From: Butyricimonas sp. Marseille-P3923
Lineage (GTDB): Bacteria > Bacteroidota > Bacteroidia > Bacteroidales > Marinifilaceae
Assembly (NCBI RefSeq): GCF_900184685.1
Contig: NZ_FXXL01000007.1
Span: 372,001 to 436,000, forward strand
Direction of reading: 5' to 3'
DNA: 64,000 nt
Below are positions 26,927-36,100 of the stretch, piece by piece. The notes under the pieces were generated by a model. It was not told where the DNA came from, searched no databases, and saw only the letters and a program-made list of their open reading frames with translations. The stretch's first letter is position 1. Each line of letters starts with the position of its first letter. The position numbers and the translations under genes are program-made.

Positions 26927-29584
26927 ATGAAAAATTGTATTGTATTGTTTGTAATTGCATTGTTTGTATTTTCTTTGAGTGAAAGCTCGTACGGGAATAC
27001 AAAATCAAAGAAAAAGAAAAAAAAGGGTCAAGTAGAAGTCGTGGAGAAGAAACCGGCACCCAAGCCGTTGAGCAAGTACGAGAAGTTATTCAACAAGAGC
27101 GGGCATGTTGCCACGGAAAATGGATTTATGACGTTGCACAAGGTGGGTAATAAGCTTTATTTCGAGTTGCCTTTGAAGTACATGGGAAGAGAGATGTTGC
27201 TGGCTTCCGTGGCGTCGGAGTCCAGTAATGATATTTTCTGTAAGATGGGATTCAAGGAAAACGATCCGATGCATATCAAGTTCACTTTGGAGGACAGCAG
27301 CGTGTGTATGAGGCGAGTGAACGCTGCCGCGGAATTCAGGATGAACGAGGCTCGCGAGGATATTATCCGAAGCCGGAGTTTCATAGATCCGTTGATTAAT
27401 ACTTATAAGGTAGAGGCTTACAATAAAGATAGTTCTGCCGTCGTGTTTGATATGACGGCGTTGTTTACCGGCGGGGAGATGTCGCCGGTCTCGAGAGGAG
27501 GAGGGGTGGTTACCATAACAGCTTCCCCGAAAACCAATGGCGTGAAGTTGGATGAGATCAAGGCTTTCGAGGATAACGTGGTTGTTAAGACGTGGTACGC
27601 GTATGGCGTTTCGTTGAATATGATGGGAATGATCACCTTGATGACGAATGAGCCCCTGACAATTAAAGCTACTCGTTCCTTGTTGCTATTGCCGGAGCGT
27701 AAAATGCGCCCGCGTTATTCTGATTCGAGAGTGGGGATTTTTTTGACGGAAAAAGATTTGATCTCGAATGATGATGACCGGATACGGAAAATTTCTTTCG
27801 CTCATCGTTGGCGCCTAGAACCCTCGGATGTCGGGGCGTATGAACGCGGCGAGTTGGTGGAGCCGGTAAAACCTATTGTTTGGTACGTGGATGATGCTTT
27901 TCCGGAGTCTTGGATCCAACCTATTAAAGAAGGGGTATTGCGTTGGAACAAGGCTTTCGAGAAAATTGGTTTCAAGAACGTGATGCAGGTACGCGATTTC
28001 CCGAAAGATGATCCTGATTTTGATCCGGATAACCTGAAATATTCTTGTATTCGCTATATTCCCAGTACCACGGCAAATGCCATGGGACCTTCTTGGGTTG
28101 ACCCGACAACCGGCGAAATTGTTAATGCTTCCGTGATTATCTATAACGATTTGATTCGTTTGATCAATCAATGGCGTTTCACGCAGACGGCTCAGTTGGA
28201 CCCGAGAGTGCGGACGAAAAAAATGCCGGATGACGTGGTACACGAGTCACTTGCTTATGCCACGGCACACGAGATCGGGCATACGTTGGGGCTGATGCAT
28301 AATATGTCGGCATCTTCGGTTTATCCGGTAGATTCCTTGCGTTCCGCGTCATTTACAAGTAAGTACGGTACAACTCCTTCTATCATGGATTATGCCCGCT
28401 ATAATTATGTGGCTCAACCGACGGATAAAGGTGTTAACGTGTCACCACCCGAGTTGGGTATATACGACGAGTATGCCATTAAATGGTTGTATACTTGTTT
28501 TCCGAAAGCGAAGGACGAGAAAGAGGAAGCGGTGATTTTGGAAAATTGGGTGGACGAGAAAGCGGGTGATCCCATGTATCGTTACGGGAAACAACAGGTT
28601 GCAGCCCGCTTTGACCCGACGGCATTGGAAGAAGATTTGGGTGATGATGCCATGAAAGCCAGTGATTACGGGATAAGAAACTTGAAATATATATTGGCAC
28701 ACGTGAATGAATGGATTACGGATGACCCGGATGGTTCGCATAGAAAATTGGTGTATAATTTTATGGCTAATCAATACGTGCGTTACTTGCAAAACGTGAT
28801 CTATAACGTGGGAGGTATTTATCTGACAGAGGTAAAAGACGGAACCCCGGGGAAACGTTTTGAGCCCGTGCCGGAGAAAACTCAGCGAACCGCGTTAAAA
28901 TGGGTTTTGAAACAAGTAAAGTCTTGTGATTGGCTGGATAATAAAGACGTTACGGGAAAAATCGGTTTGGACGTGGCTATTTCTACCCGTGTTCAGGCTC
29001 TAGGTGCAAAAATGTTGTTTGATATCCGTAAAAACGTGATGTTGTCTTCTCATATCGCCAAGAATCCATACACGTTAAGCGAGTATTTTGATGATTTGTA
29101 CAATGGCGTGTGGGAAAGTGCCATTAAGGGAAGAAAAGTGACGGCGGGCGATCGGGCTTTGCAAAAAATGATGCTTGCTTCCATATCCACTTCATTAGCT
29201 GATAAAAATCAGCAGAAGCTCACGTTGGGAATAACTTCGGGCGAATCGTTTTTACCGTCTGTTGATGAAATCTACTTGTATGGGTTGGACGAAAGCGGAG
29301 TGGTTGAACAATATATTGATGAATTGCGCTTGATAGAGGCTGAACTGGGACACGGGGCGGTTGCCAAGAAATTGGGACTCGATCAATTCGGTTCCGGTTA
29401 TGGCTGGCAGAAGAGCGTGGAAATGGGAACGATTGATGAAACAAGTTCCAGTTTGTACGCGATAGCGATAAAATTAGAAAAGTTATTGGCTCAAGCGGTA
29501 GGCTCCGCTCCGGATCGGAATTCTAGGGAGCATTATCAAATGATGTTATTCGAGTTGAAACGAGTGATGAAAGCGATAATGTAG
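26927..29584 (+). CDS. Large metzincin-type zinc protease (DUF5117/DUF4953/DUF5118 family)
   Basis: An 885-aa secreted protease. The start at 26927 gives a good signal peptide (MKNCIVLFVIALFVFSL); an in-frame TTG at 26888 is less likely. The DUF5118-type and DUF5117-type domains span about 45-300. The metzincin core carries HEIGHTLGLMH (448-458), which supplies three zinc-binding His and the catalytic Glu. Before it are YVDDAFPESWIQPIKEGVLRWNKAFE and SCIRYIPSTTANAMGPSW; after it is a Met-turn-like SIMDYARYN. It ends the Sus operon, followed by a terminator, and points to protein or glycoprotein as the operon's substrate. Confidence 0.9.
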   Translation: MKNCIVLFVIALFVFSLSESSYGNTKSKKKKKKGQVEVVEKKPAPKPLSKYEKLFNKSGHVATENGFMTLHKVGNKLYFELPLKYMGREMLLASVASESSNDIFCKMGFKENDPMHIKFTLEDSSVCMRRVNAAAEFRMNEAREDIIRSRSFIDPLINTYKVEAYNKDSSAVVFDMTALFTGGEMSPVSRGGGVVTITASPKTNGVKLDEIKAFEDNVVVKTWYAYGVSLNMMGMITLMTNEPLTIKATRSLLLLPERKMRPRYSDSRVGIFLTEKDLISNDDDRIRKISFAHRWRLEPSDVGAYERGELVEPVKPIVWYVDDAFPESWIQPIKEGVLRWNKAFEKIGFKNVMQVRDFPKDDPDFDPDNLKYSCIRYIPSTTANAMGPSWVDPTTGEIVNASVIIYNDLIRLINQWRFTQTAQLDPRVRTKKMPDDVVHESLAYATAHEIGHTLGLMHNMSASSVYPVDSLRSASFTSKYGTTPSIMDYARYNYVAQPTDKGVNVSPPELGIYDEYAIKWLYTCFPKAKDEKEEAVILENWVDEKAGDPMYRYGKQQVAARFDPTALEEDLGDDAMKASDYGIRNLKYILAHVNEWITDDPDGSHRKLVYNFMANQYVRYLQNVIYNVGGIYLTEVKDGTPGKRFEPVPEKTQRTALKWVLKQVKSCDWLDNKDVTGKIGLDVAISTRVQALGAKMLFDIRKNVMLSSHIAKNPYTLSEYFDDLYNGVWESAIKGRKVTAGDRALQKMMLASISTSLADKNQQKLTLGITSGESFLPSVDEIYLYGLDESGVVEQYIDELRLIEAELGHGAVAKKLGLDQFGSGYGWQKSVEMGTIDETSSSLYAIAIKLEKLLAQAVGSAPDRNSREHYQMMLFELKRVMKAIM

Positions 29585-29605
29585 TAGAATTTACTGTTTT
29601 TTGAA

Positions 29606-29643
29606 AAAATCCCGGGGAATGATTTGAATTCTTCGGGATTTTT
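29606..29643 (+). terminator. Terminator of the Sus operon
   Basis: A stem AATCCCGGGGAA with TTCTTCGGGATT (two G-U pairs), a loop of about 9 nt and a T-run, 22 bp after the metzincin stop. Confidence 0.8.
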
Positions 29644-29668
29644 CATGAATATTTCAATTAACAAGCAT

Positions 29669-29676
29669 TATATTTG
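29669..29676 (+). promoter_or_regulatory. Probable -7 element for the alpha-galactosidase gene
   Basis: TATATTTG fits TAnnTTTG 25 bp before the start codon. No convincing -33 TTTG is seen. Confidence 0.45.
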
Positions 29677-29700
29677 TGCATGATTGTTAAAATATAGTAT

Positions 29701-31173
29701 ATGAAAAATGTATTGTGGTTTGTTTTGATATTTGCCCTGTTCGGGTGTACGGGGAAGAGAGGGAAGTTCGAGGGCGTCTTCGAGGGGGAGCCTCGTGTGA
29801 ATCCGCCTTACGTGGTGGGGAATTATCCCGGTACGGAGTTTATTTTCGCTATTCCGACTTCGGGTGAGCGTCCCATGACTTGGACGGCGGAAGGGTTACC
29901 GGGGGGATTGACCTTGAATGGCGAGACGGGAATTATACGGGGTATCGTGGAGAATGCCGGGGAGTATAAGGTGAAGATTACGGCTACTAATAAGCTGGGA
30001 AGCAGGGTGAGCGAGTTGAAAATACAGATTGGCAAGGAGTTGGCGCTGACGCCGGTGATGGGGTGGAATAGTTGGAATACTTTCGGACAAGATTTGACGG
30101 AAGCCTTGGTTATCGAAACGGCAGAGGCGATGATCGCGAACGGAATGCGTGATTTAGGATATAATTACATTAATATTGACGATTTGTGGCAGTTGAAAGA
30201 GAGAGGGGCGGACGGGCATATTGTCATTGACTCGACGAAGTTTCCAAGAGGAATAAAATATGTTGCCGATTACCTGCACGAGAGAGGATTCCGTTTAGGT
30301 ATCTATTCGGACGCCTCGAAATATACTTGTGCGGGCGTGTGCGGAAGTTACGGCTTCGAGGAAATAGATGCCCGTGATTTCGCCGAGTGGGGAGTGGATT
30401 TGTTGAAATATGATTATTGTGGTGCTCCGGCATCACGGGATACGGCGATTGCACGTTATCGGAAGATGGGAGAGGCTCTGCGGTCTACCGATCGTTCGAT
30501 TATTTACAGTGTTTGCGAGTGGGGACGTCGTGAACCGTGGGAGTGGGCGAGAGAAGTCGGCGGGCATTATTGGCGTACAACGGAGGATATTCGTGACGCT
30601 TGGGATTTGAGAGAATCGGGAACAGGATTATACGGCATACTGGATATTATTGACAAGAACGCTAAATTGGCCGATTACGCTTTCCCGGGGGCATGGAATG
30701 ACCCGGATATGTTGGTTGTCGGAATTTGCGGGAAGAGTTCGAGTATTAACTCCGGCGACGTGCAATATGGTTGTAACTTAAAAGAGTATCGTACACACAT
30801 GAGTATGTGGTGTATGATGGCTGCCCCTCTGTTATGCGGGAACGATGTTCGGAATATGCCCGACTCTGTTTTAAGAATATTGACAAATCCGGAGATTATC
30901 GCGATTAATCAAGATGTGCTAGGACTGCAAGGGAGAATGATGAAGAAAGAGGGAAATTGCGAGATATGGATGAAACCGCTGGATGGCGGGCGTGTCGCTT
31001 TAGCCGTGATGAATCGGGGGGATGAACCGGAAGAGGTCGTGGTACCATTGGATTTATTGGGATTCGGGAAAGCGTTCGTGCGAGATGTCTGGTTACATCA
31101 GAACGTGGGAGAATTTGAGCAATTGAAACTCAATTTAGAACCGCACGTGACAGCCGTATTTAAGCTGGAATAG
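29701..31173 (+). CDS. GH27 alpha-galactosidase lipoprotein
   Basis: A 490-aa lipoprotein (lipobox FALFGCTG, Cys16) that would release terminal alpha-linked galactose (or related sugars such as N-acetylgalactosamine or arabinopyranose) from glycans. An Ig-like putative-PIG domain occupies about 35-110. The GH27 barrel begins LTPVMGWNSWNTFG and contains YINIDDLWQ, the nucleophile Asp238 in LLKYDYC and the acid/base Asp296 in WRTTEDIRDAW. It has its own promoter and terminator, so it stands alone. Confidence 0.92.
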   Translation: MKNVLWFVLIFALFGCTGKRGKFEGVFEGEPRVNPPYVVGNYPGTEFIFAIPTSGERPMTWTAEGLPGGLTLNGETGIIRGIVENAGEYKVKITATNKLGSRVSELKIQIGKELALTPVMGWNSWNTFGQDLTEALVIETAEAMIANGMRDLGYNYINIDDLWQLKERGADGHIVIDSTKFPRGIKYVADYLHERGFRLGIYSDASKYTCAGVCGSYGFEEIDARDFAEWGVDLLKYDYCGAPASRDTAIARYRKMGEALRSTDRSIIYSVCEWGRREPWEWAREVGGHYWRTTEDIRDAWDLRESGTGLYGILDIIDKNAKLADYAFPGAWNDPDMLVVGICGKSSSINSGDVQYGCNLKEYRTHMSMWCMMAAPLLCGNDVRNMPDSVLRILTNPEIIAINQDVLGLQGRMMKKEGNCEIWMKPLDGGRVALAVMNRGDEPEEVVVPLDLLGFGKAFVRDVWLHQNVGEFEQLKLNLEPHVTAVFKLE

Positions 31174-31177
31174 AAAT

Positions 31178-31209
31178 AAAAAAGCCTCGTGAAAAACGAG
31201 GCTTTTTTT
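31178..31209. terminator. Bidirectional terminator
   Basis: A stem AAAAAGCCTCG/CGAGGCTTTTT with loop TGAAAAA sits between the convergent alpha-galactosidase and DPP5-like genes. It has A/T tails on both sides. Confidence 0.88.
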
Positions 31210-31212
31210 ATA

Positions 31213-33288
31213 TTATTTCAACCATTTGTCCAACCAAGCGGCGAAAGTTCGTTGCCATAAAATACCGTTCTGGCATCCGAGTACCCAGTGACATTCCTCC
31301 GGGAAATATAAATATTGTGCCGGAATGCCACGCATACGTGCGGCATTGAAAGCTCCCATACCTTGCGATGCGTCGATGCGGAAGTCTTTTTGACCGTGGA
31401 TCACCAGAATCGGGGTGTCCCATTCTCCGACAAATTTGTGCGGGGAATTTTCGAAAGTACGTTGAGCCACCTTGTTTTTCTTGTCCCAAGGCGCACCGCC
31501 CATGTCCCATTGTGCGAACCACATCTCTTCGGTGTTGAAATATTGCATTTCCATGTTGAAGATACCGCAATGGGCGATAAACGCTTTGAAACGTTTGTCG
31601 TGATGTCCGGCAAGGTAGAACACGGAGTACCCTCCATAAGAGGCTCCCACGCATCCCAAACGATTCTCGTCAATATAAGGTTCTTTCTTCATCTCGTCGA
31701 TGGCAGAAAGATAATCCTTGATGTTTTGTCCGGAATAGTCCCCGCTGATCTGTTCGTTCCATTCCTGACCGAATCCCGGTAAACCGCGGCGGTTAGGAGC
31801 AACGATGATATAGCCGTTGGCTGCCATCATCTGGAAGTTCCAGCGAAAACTCCAGAACTGGCTGACGGTACTTTGCGGTCCGCCCTCGCAATAAAGGATT
31901 GCCGGGTATTTCTTGTTCGGGTCGAAATGGGGAGGATAGATAATCCATGTCAACATCTTTTTGTTGTCGGTAGTTTTTATCCAACGGGATTCCACCTTAC
32001 CCATGGTCAGTTGATCCAGTATCTTTTTGTTCACGAACGAGAGTTCCGTGTCCTTTCCGGTTTTCGGGTCTACTTTGTAGATTTCTGCCGGCTTGCTCAT
32101 GGATACTTTGGTAGCGATCAGGTAATCGTTTACCGGGATAACGGAAGTATAGTTGTGTACGCCCTCGGTTAATTTGGTGATAACCCCGTCGTTCAACGTC
32201 AACTTGTAAATCTCGTCGGTGGCGTGGTGATCGGAAATAAAATAGAGCGTGTTATTGTCAGCCCAAGTAAGACCACCCACGTTTTGGTCGAAGTCTTTCG
32301 TGTACTCCTTTTTCTCGCCTGTTTTCAGATTCATCACGAAAAGGCGGATTTTATCAGCCTCGTATCCATCACGTTCCATACTTTCCCATGCCATGAATTC
32401 CCCGTTGGGAGAGATCACTTGATTTTGGTCGTACCCCATCATACCTTTCGTGAGATTCTCGGTTTTCCCGGATTTCACGTTATAAAGGTATAAGTCCGTG
32501 TTTGTAGAGAAAGCGTAATCGATACCCTCTTTTTTGCGTGCCATGTAGATAACGCCTTGACCGTCTTTTGTCCATGTCAGTTGCTCGGTGCCACCCCAAG
32601 GACGAACGGGAGATTCCCATTTCTCGCCTTCCATGATGTCTTTACCGGAGGTAATCATTTGTCCCGCGATATAGTCGGCGACAAACGGGTGGGTGTACGC
32701 TTCCACCCAATCATTCCAGTGACGATAGAACTGGTCGTTGATCAAGCGGGCATTCGCTTTCGGGAGGTCCGGGTGCAAGTCGTGTACATCTTTTTCCAGT
32801 TTCACATCTTTCAAGAAGAGAAGTTTGGATTTGTCCGGGGAGAAAATATATCCCCCGATACCACCTTCCACGTTGGTCAATTGTTTGAGATTACTGCCGT
32901 CCGGGTTCATTTCCCATAATTGGACGGAACCCGATTTGCTGCACATGAAGGCAATTTTACCGTCGGGAGTCCATGTTGTCCCGAATTCCTTGTAATCCGT
33001 GTCGGTTAATTGTTTGGATGTTCCGTCAGCAAGATTCATCAGGTAGACATCACTGTACGAGCGGTCTTCTTCTTTGTTGAAGTAAGTCACCTCGTACACG
33101 AGTGATTTCTGGTCGGGGGATACACTTATTCCGCCGAGTCTGCCAAATGACCATAACACTTCGGGAGTCATCACGTCGGATGCTAATTTCATATCCGGTG
33201 TTTTATAACTTGTTTTTACTGCCTCTTTCTGGCTATCGCACGACACAACGGATAGCAGGATAAGTGCAGAAAATAAACGATTTTTCAT
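31213..33288 (-). CDS. S9 family prolyl-oligopeptidase, DPP5-like
   Basis: A 691-aa secreted serine peptidase. The ATG at 33288 is chosen because it gives a lipoprotein signal peptide (SVVSCDSQ); an in-frame extension upstream falls in repeat DNA. A beta-propeller spans about 40-430 and the alpha/beta-hydrolase domain about 440-691 has catalytic Ser550 (GASYGGYS), Asp635 (GQKDFRI) and His667 (EECHWV). The TPEVLWSFGRLG start and triad spacing resemble dipeptidyl-peptidase 5 of Porphyromonas gingivalis, which removes N-terminal dipeptides from oligopeptides in the periplasm. The gene is downstream of recA. Confidence 0.9.
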   Translation of the reverse strand: MKNRLFSALILLSVVSCDSQKEAVKTSYKTPDMKLASDVMTPEVLWSFGRLGGISVSPDQKSLVYEVTYFNKEEDRSYSDVYLMNLADGTSKQLTDTDYKEFGTTWTPDGKIAFMCSKSGSVQLWEMNPDGSNLKQLTNVEGGIGGYIFSPDKSKLLFLKDVKLEKDVHDLHPDLPKANARLINDQFYRHWNDWVEAYTHPFVADYIAGQMITSGKDIMEGEKWESPVRPWGGTEQLTWTKDGQGVIYMARKKEGIDYAFSTNTDLYLYNVKSGKTENLTKGMMGYDQNQVISPNGEFMAWESMERDGYEADKIRLFVMNLKTGEKKEYTKDFDQNVGGLTWADNNTLYFISDHHATDEIYKLTLNDGVITKLTEGVHNYTSVIPVNDYLIATKVSMSKPAEIYKVDPKTGKDTELSFVNKKILDQLTMGKVESRWIKTTDNKKMLTWIIYPPHFDPNKKYPAILYCEGGPQSTVSQFWSFRWNFQMMAANGYIIVAPNRRGLPGFGQEWNEQISGDYSGQNIKDYLSAIDEMKKEPYIDENRLGCVGASYGGYSVFYLAGHHDKRFKAFIAHCGIFNMEMQYFNTEEMWFAQWDMGGAPWDKKNKVAQRTFENSPHKFVGEWDTPILVIHGQKDFRIDASQGMGAFNAARMRGIPAQYLYFPEECHWVLGCQNGILWQRTFAAWLDKWLK

Positions 33289-33462
33289 TGTATATTTCAG
33301 CTGTTTTATAGGGTTTGTAAAGTTTATAAGGTTTATAAAGTTCTTAAAGTGACGGGTGTCCTTCGGACAGTATTTAACGGTAGCTTTAGCTACCGTGGAA
33401 AAGCATCCTGTGGGGAAAAACAATTACTTTATAAACTTTATGAACCTTATGAACTTTATAAC
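33289..33462 (-). repeat. Intergenic repeat cassette with dispersed core, copy 2
   Basis: The entire recA to DPP5 gap is repetitive. Arms of TTTATAAGG/TTTGTAAAG-type decamers in inverted orientation (about 33310-33350 and 33423-33462) flank a core (33352-33405) that matches the core at 13379-13433 on the other strand. The core can fold as ACGGTAGC/GCTACCGT plus TGTCC/GGACA hairpins. Confidence 0.75.
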
Positions 33463-34485
33463 TTATTTCGTTGCCGGTTGCACACCACTCTTTATTGCTT
33501 CCACGATCTTTTGCGTGAGTTCTTCTGCCAATTCCGGGTTGTCCATGACAAGTTGTTTCACGGTTTCCCGTCCTTGTCCCAGTTTGCTTTCCCCGTAAGA
33601 GAACCAACTTCCGCTTTTTTTGATCACGTTGTATTCAACACCCATGTCAACGATTTCACCGGAACGGGAGATACCTTCCCCGTACATGATATCGAATTCC
33701 GCTTTTTTGAATGGAGGAGCTACCTTGTTTTTCACTACTTTCACGCGGGTGTGGTTACCGTAAATTTCCTCCCCGTCCTTGATCTGACCGATACGGCGGA
33801 TATCCAGACGCACGGAAGCGTAGAATTTCAGTGCGTTACCACCGGTTGTCGTTTCGGGATTACCGAACATAACACCGATTTTATCACGTAATTGGTTGAT
33901 AAAGATACAACAAGTATTTGTTTTGCTAATTGTTCCCGTTAATTTACGTAGGGCTTGGGACATCAGACGGGCTTGTAATCCCATCACGCTGTCACCCATT
34001 TCTCCCTCGATTTCAGCTTTCGGGGTAAGGGCGGCAACAGAGTCAATCACGATGATATCGATAGCAGCCGAACGAATCAATTGTTCCGCTATTTCAAGGG
34101 CTTGTTCCCCGTTGTCGGGTTGTGAAATAAATAAATTATCCACGTCAACGCCCAGTTTCTCCGCGTATACCCGGTCGAAAGCGTGCTCCGCGTCGATAAT
34201 AGCGGCGATACCACCCATTTTCTGTGCTTCAGCGATAGCGTGAATAGCGAGTGTTGTTTTACCTGAAGATTCGGGGCCATAGATTTCTACGACGCGTCCC
34301 TTGGGATAACCGCCTACGCCCAGAGCTCTGTCCAGTCCGATAGAACCCGAGGGGATAGCCATAACATCTTCTACGACATTATCCCCAAGTTTCATGACGC
34401 TTCCCTTCCCGAAATTCTTCTCGATCTTGTCGAGCGTGAGTTGAAGTGCTTTTAACTTGTCTTGGTTGGTTTCTGCATTTGCCAT
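33463..34485 (-). CDS. recA: Recombinase RecA
   Basis: A 340-aa RecA that coats single-stranded DNA for homologous recombination and activates SOS cleavage. The ATG at 34485 ([14 protein letters not shown]) is chosen; the longer frame upstream runs through repeat DNA. Walker [10 protein letters not shown], Walker B-like [10 protein letters not shown], loop L1 [19 protein letters not shown] and loop L2 [23 protein letters not shown] are intact. It follows bcp on the same strand across a repeat cassette. Confidence 0.98.
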   Translation of the reverse strand: MANAETNQDKLKALQLTLDKIEKNFGKGSVMKLGDNVVEDVMAIPSGSIGLDRALGVGGYPKGRVVEIYGPESSGKTTLAIHAIAEAQKMGGIAAIIDAEHAFDRVYAEKLGVDVDNLFISQPDNGEQALEIAEQLIRSAAIDIIVIDSVAALTPKAEIEGEMGDSVMGLQARLMSQALRKLTGTISKTNTCCIFINQLRDKIGVMFGNPETTTGGNALKFYASVRLDIRRIGQIKDGEEIYGNHTRVKVVKNKVAPPFKKAEFDIMYGEGISRSGEIVDMGVEYNVIKKSGSWFSYGESKLGQGRETVKQLVMDNPELAEELTQKIVEAIKSGVQPATK

Positions 34486-34594
34486 ACTTGATTTATTTAT
34501 GATTTTAGATTTATGATTTTTGTTCACCTTCGGCGAGTTACAAGTTGTTGTTCTCGCATTTCATTTTCAATTTTCAATTCTCAATTTTCAATTG
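34486..34594 (-). repeat. Composite intergenic repeat cassette (bcp-recA)
   Basis: On the minus strand the order is the same as at 7485-7623: a CAATTGAAAATTGAG.. module that encodes the last codons and stop of bcp (..QLKIEN), then AACAACTTGTAACTCGCCG, then an AAATCATAAATCTAAAATC module close to the recA ATG. It is shorter than the 7485 copy in the middle module. Confidence 0.8.
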
Positions 34595-35044
34595 CTCTTG
34601 GATTTGCTTCGCGTGCTCCTTCGTGTTCACTTTCGTGATGATTTTTTGAATAATACCGTTTCCGTCAATGATAAACGTGGTGCGTAATACGCCCATGTAA
34701 GTTCTGCCGTACATTTTCTTTTCTGCCCATACGCCGTAAGCTTCCAGTATCTTTTTGTCCGTGTCGGCGATAAGGTTGAACGACAAGTTGTATTTCGCTA
34801 TAAATTTCTGATGAGAACTTGCCGAATCGGGGCTAACTCCTACAACCTCAAAGCCATTATTCGTGAGGGAGGAATACCCGTCGTTCAAGCTGCAAGCCTC
34901 TGCCGTGCATCCTGAAGTGTTATCTTTCGGGTAGAAATAAAGTATTAATTTTTTCCCCTTGAAATCATCCAAGGTAATTTTTTTGCCGTCTTGATTTATG
35001 CCCTCGAAATAAGGGGCTTTTTCTCCTTCTTTCAGTGTTATCAT
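34574..35044 (-). CDS. bcp: Thiol peroxidase Bcp (peroxiredoxin)
   Basis: A 156-aa thioredoxin-dependent peroxiredoxin that reduces hydrogen peroxide and organic peroxides. FYPKDNTSGCTAEACSL carries the peroxidatic Cys and, five residues on, the resolving Cys of the alpha-2 Bcp type. VVGVSPDS and the late RTTFIID strand are typical. The C-terminal LKIEN is encoded by a dispersed repeat. A TACTTTTG -7 element lies at 35082-35075 on the minus strand. Confidence 0.93.
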   Translation of the reverse strand: MITLKEGEKAPYFEGINQDGKKITLDDFKGKKLILYFYPKDNTSGCTAEACSLNDGYSSLTNNGFEVVGVSPDSASSHQKFIAKYNLSFNLIADTDKKILEAYGVWAEKKMYGRTYMGVLRTTFIIDGNGIIQKIITKVNTKEHAKQIQEQLKIEN

Positions 35045-35153
35045 AGTTGCTTAGTTTTTTCTCGTACTTCCATACAAAAGTAGGAATATTTTGGAGAAAT
35101 AAGGTAGTGTTTTGGGAATATTTGTACATTTGCGGGAGTCTAAAAAAACATTT

Positions 35154-35462
35154 ATGGAATTCATTGAATCATATAACTTGACTGGATTAATTATCGGGAT
35201 TTGTACCTTCCTGATTATCGGGTTATTTCATCCCGTGGTAGTAAAAGCGGAGTATTACTGGGGTACAAAATGTTGGTGGATATTCCTTGTATTGGGAATC
35301 GCCGGAACGCTTGCTGCCCTGTGGGTTACCAACGTGTTGTGGTCATCTTTGCTGGGTGTATTTGCCTTCTCGTCTTTTTGGACGATTAAGGAAGTTTTCG
35401 AGCAGGAAGAAAGGGTAAAGAAAGGATGGTTTCCCGCGAATCCCAAAAAAAAGAGAAATTAA
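35154..35462 (+). CDS. DUF4491 family small membrane protein
   Basis: A 102-aa inner-membrane protein with three hydrophobic helices (about 8-28, 38-58, 60-78) and a charged tail ending KKKRN. The ATG at 35154 is chosen over an upstream in-frame start because TACATTTG at 35125-35132 is a likely -7 promoter element. DUF4491 proteins are widespread in Bacteroidetes and have no known function. Confidence 0.75.
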   Translation: MEFIESYNLTGLIIGICTFLIIGLFHPVVVKAEYYWGTKCWWIFLVLGIAGTLAALWVTNVLWSSLLGVFAFSSFWTIKEVFEQEERVKKGWFPANPKKKRN

Positions 35463-35531
35463 TTTACGATTAAAAGCCTTGGGTTGTGGGTGGAAATCTA
35501 AAATCTAAAATCATAAATCTAAAATCAATAC

Positions 35532-35954
35532 ATGTTAGAGCTTATAGAACAGATGAACCGGGAACGCCGGGGGACATTGATGGAAAGTTTGGGAATTGAG
35601 TTTATCGGGGTGGGAGAGAATTGGTTGGAAGCAAAGATGCCGATTGATGAACGCACGATGCGTCCGGGACAATTGTTGCACGGTGGAGCGATTATGGCAT
35701 TGGTGGAAACCGTGGGAAGTGGATTAACCTATATCGGGGAAAATTTGGAAGAAAATCACGTGTTCGGAATCGAGATTAATGGCAATCATATCCGTAAAGC
35801 CCAAGGGAGTTATGTTATCGGGCGAGCTGAATTTATCCATAAGGGACAACGAACCCACGTGGTTGCCGTGAACGTGACGGATGAATTCGGGAACTTGGCT
35901 TCCGTGTGCCGTATCACGAACGTGGTATTGCCGAAGTCGTCAGATCACAAATAA
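35532..35954 (+). CDS. PaaI-type hotdog thioesterase
   Basis: A 140-aa hotdog-fold acyl-CoA thioesterase. LLHGGAIMALVETVGSG is the PaaI/MenI-type active-site helix with its HGG turn, preceded by the usual MPIDERTMRPGQ segment. Likely substrates are aromatic acyl-CoAs, with 1,4-dihydroxy-2-naphthoyl-CoA of menaquinone synthesis a candidate; no neighbour confirms this. The gap before it contains the AAATCTAAAATCATAAATC module. Confidence 0.85.
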   Translation: MLELIEQMNRERRGTLMESLGIEFIGVGENWLEAKMPIDERTMRPGQLLHGGAIMALVETVGSGLTYIGENLEENHVFGIEINGNHIRKAQGSYVIGRAEFIHKGQRTHVVAVNVTDEFGNLASVCRITNVVLPKSSDHK

Positions 35955-36100
35955 AAAGTTATAATTTTTGCCGAAAAAACAAAAAATCGGAAGTTTGCCG
36001 GATGATGAGGAAAAAAATTGACATGGCACGAAAACCAAAAGAGTTTCATTGTTTGGGCTCTTCTGGTTTTCATGTTTACAAAATACCCTATTTATGTAGT

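Noticed and set aside
33289-33423. Upstream in-frame extension of the DPP5-like gene
   Set aside because: The extension runs through the dispersed repeat and would bury the lipoprotein signal peptide at 33288.
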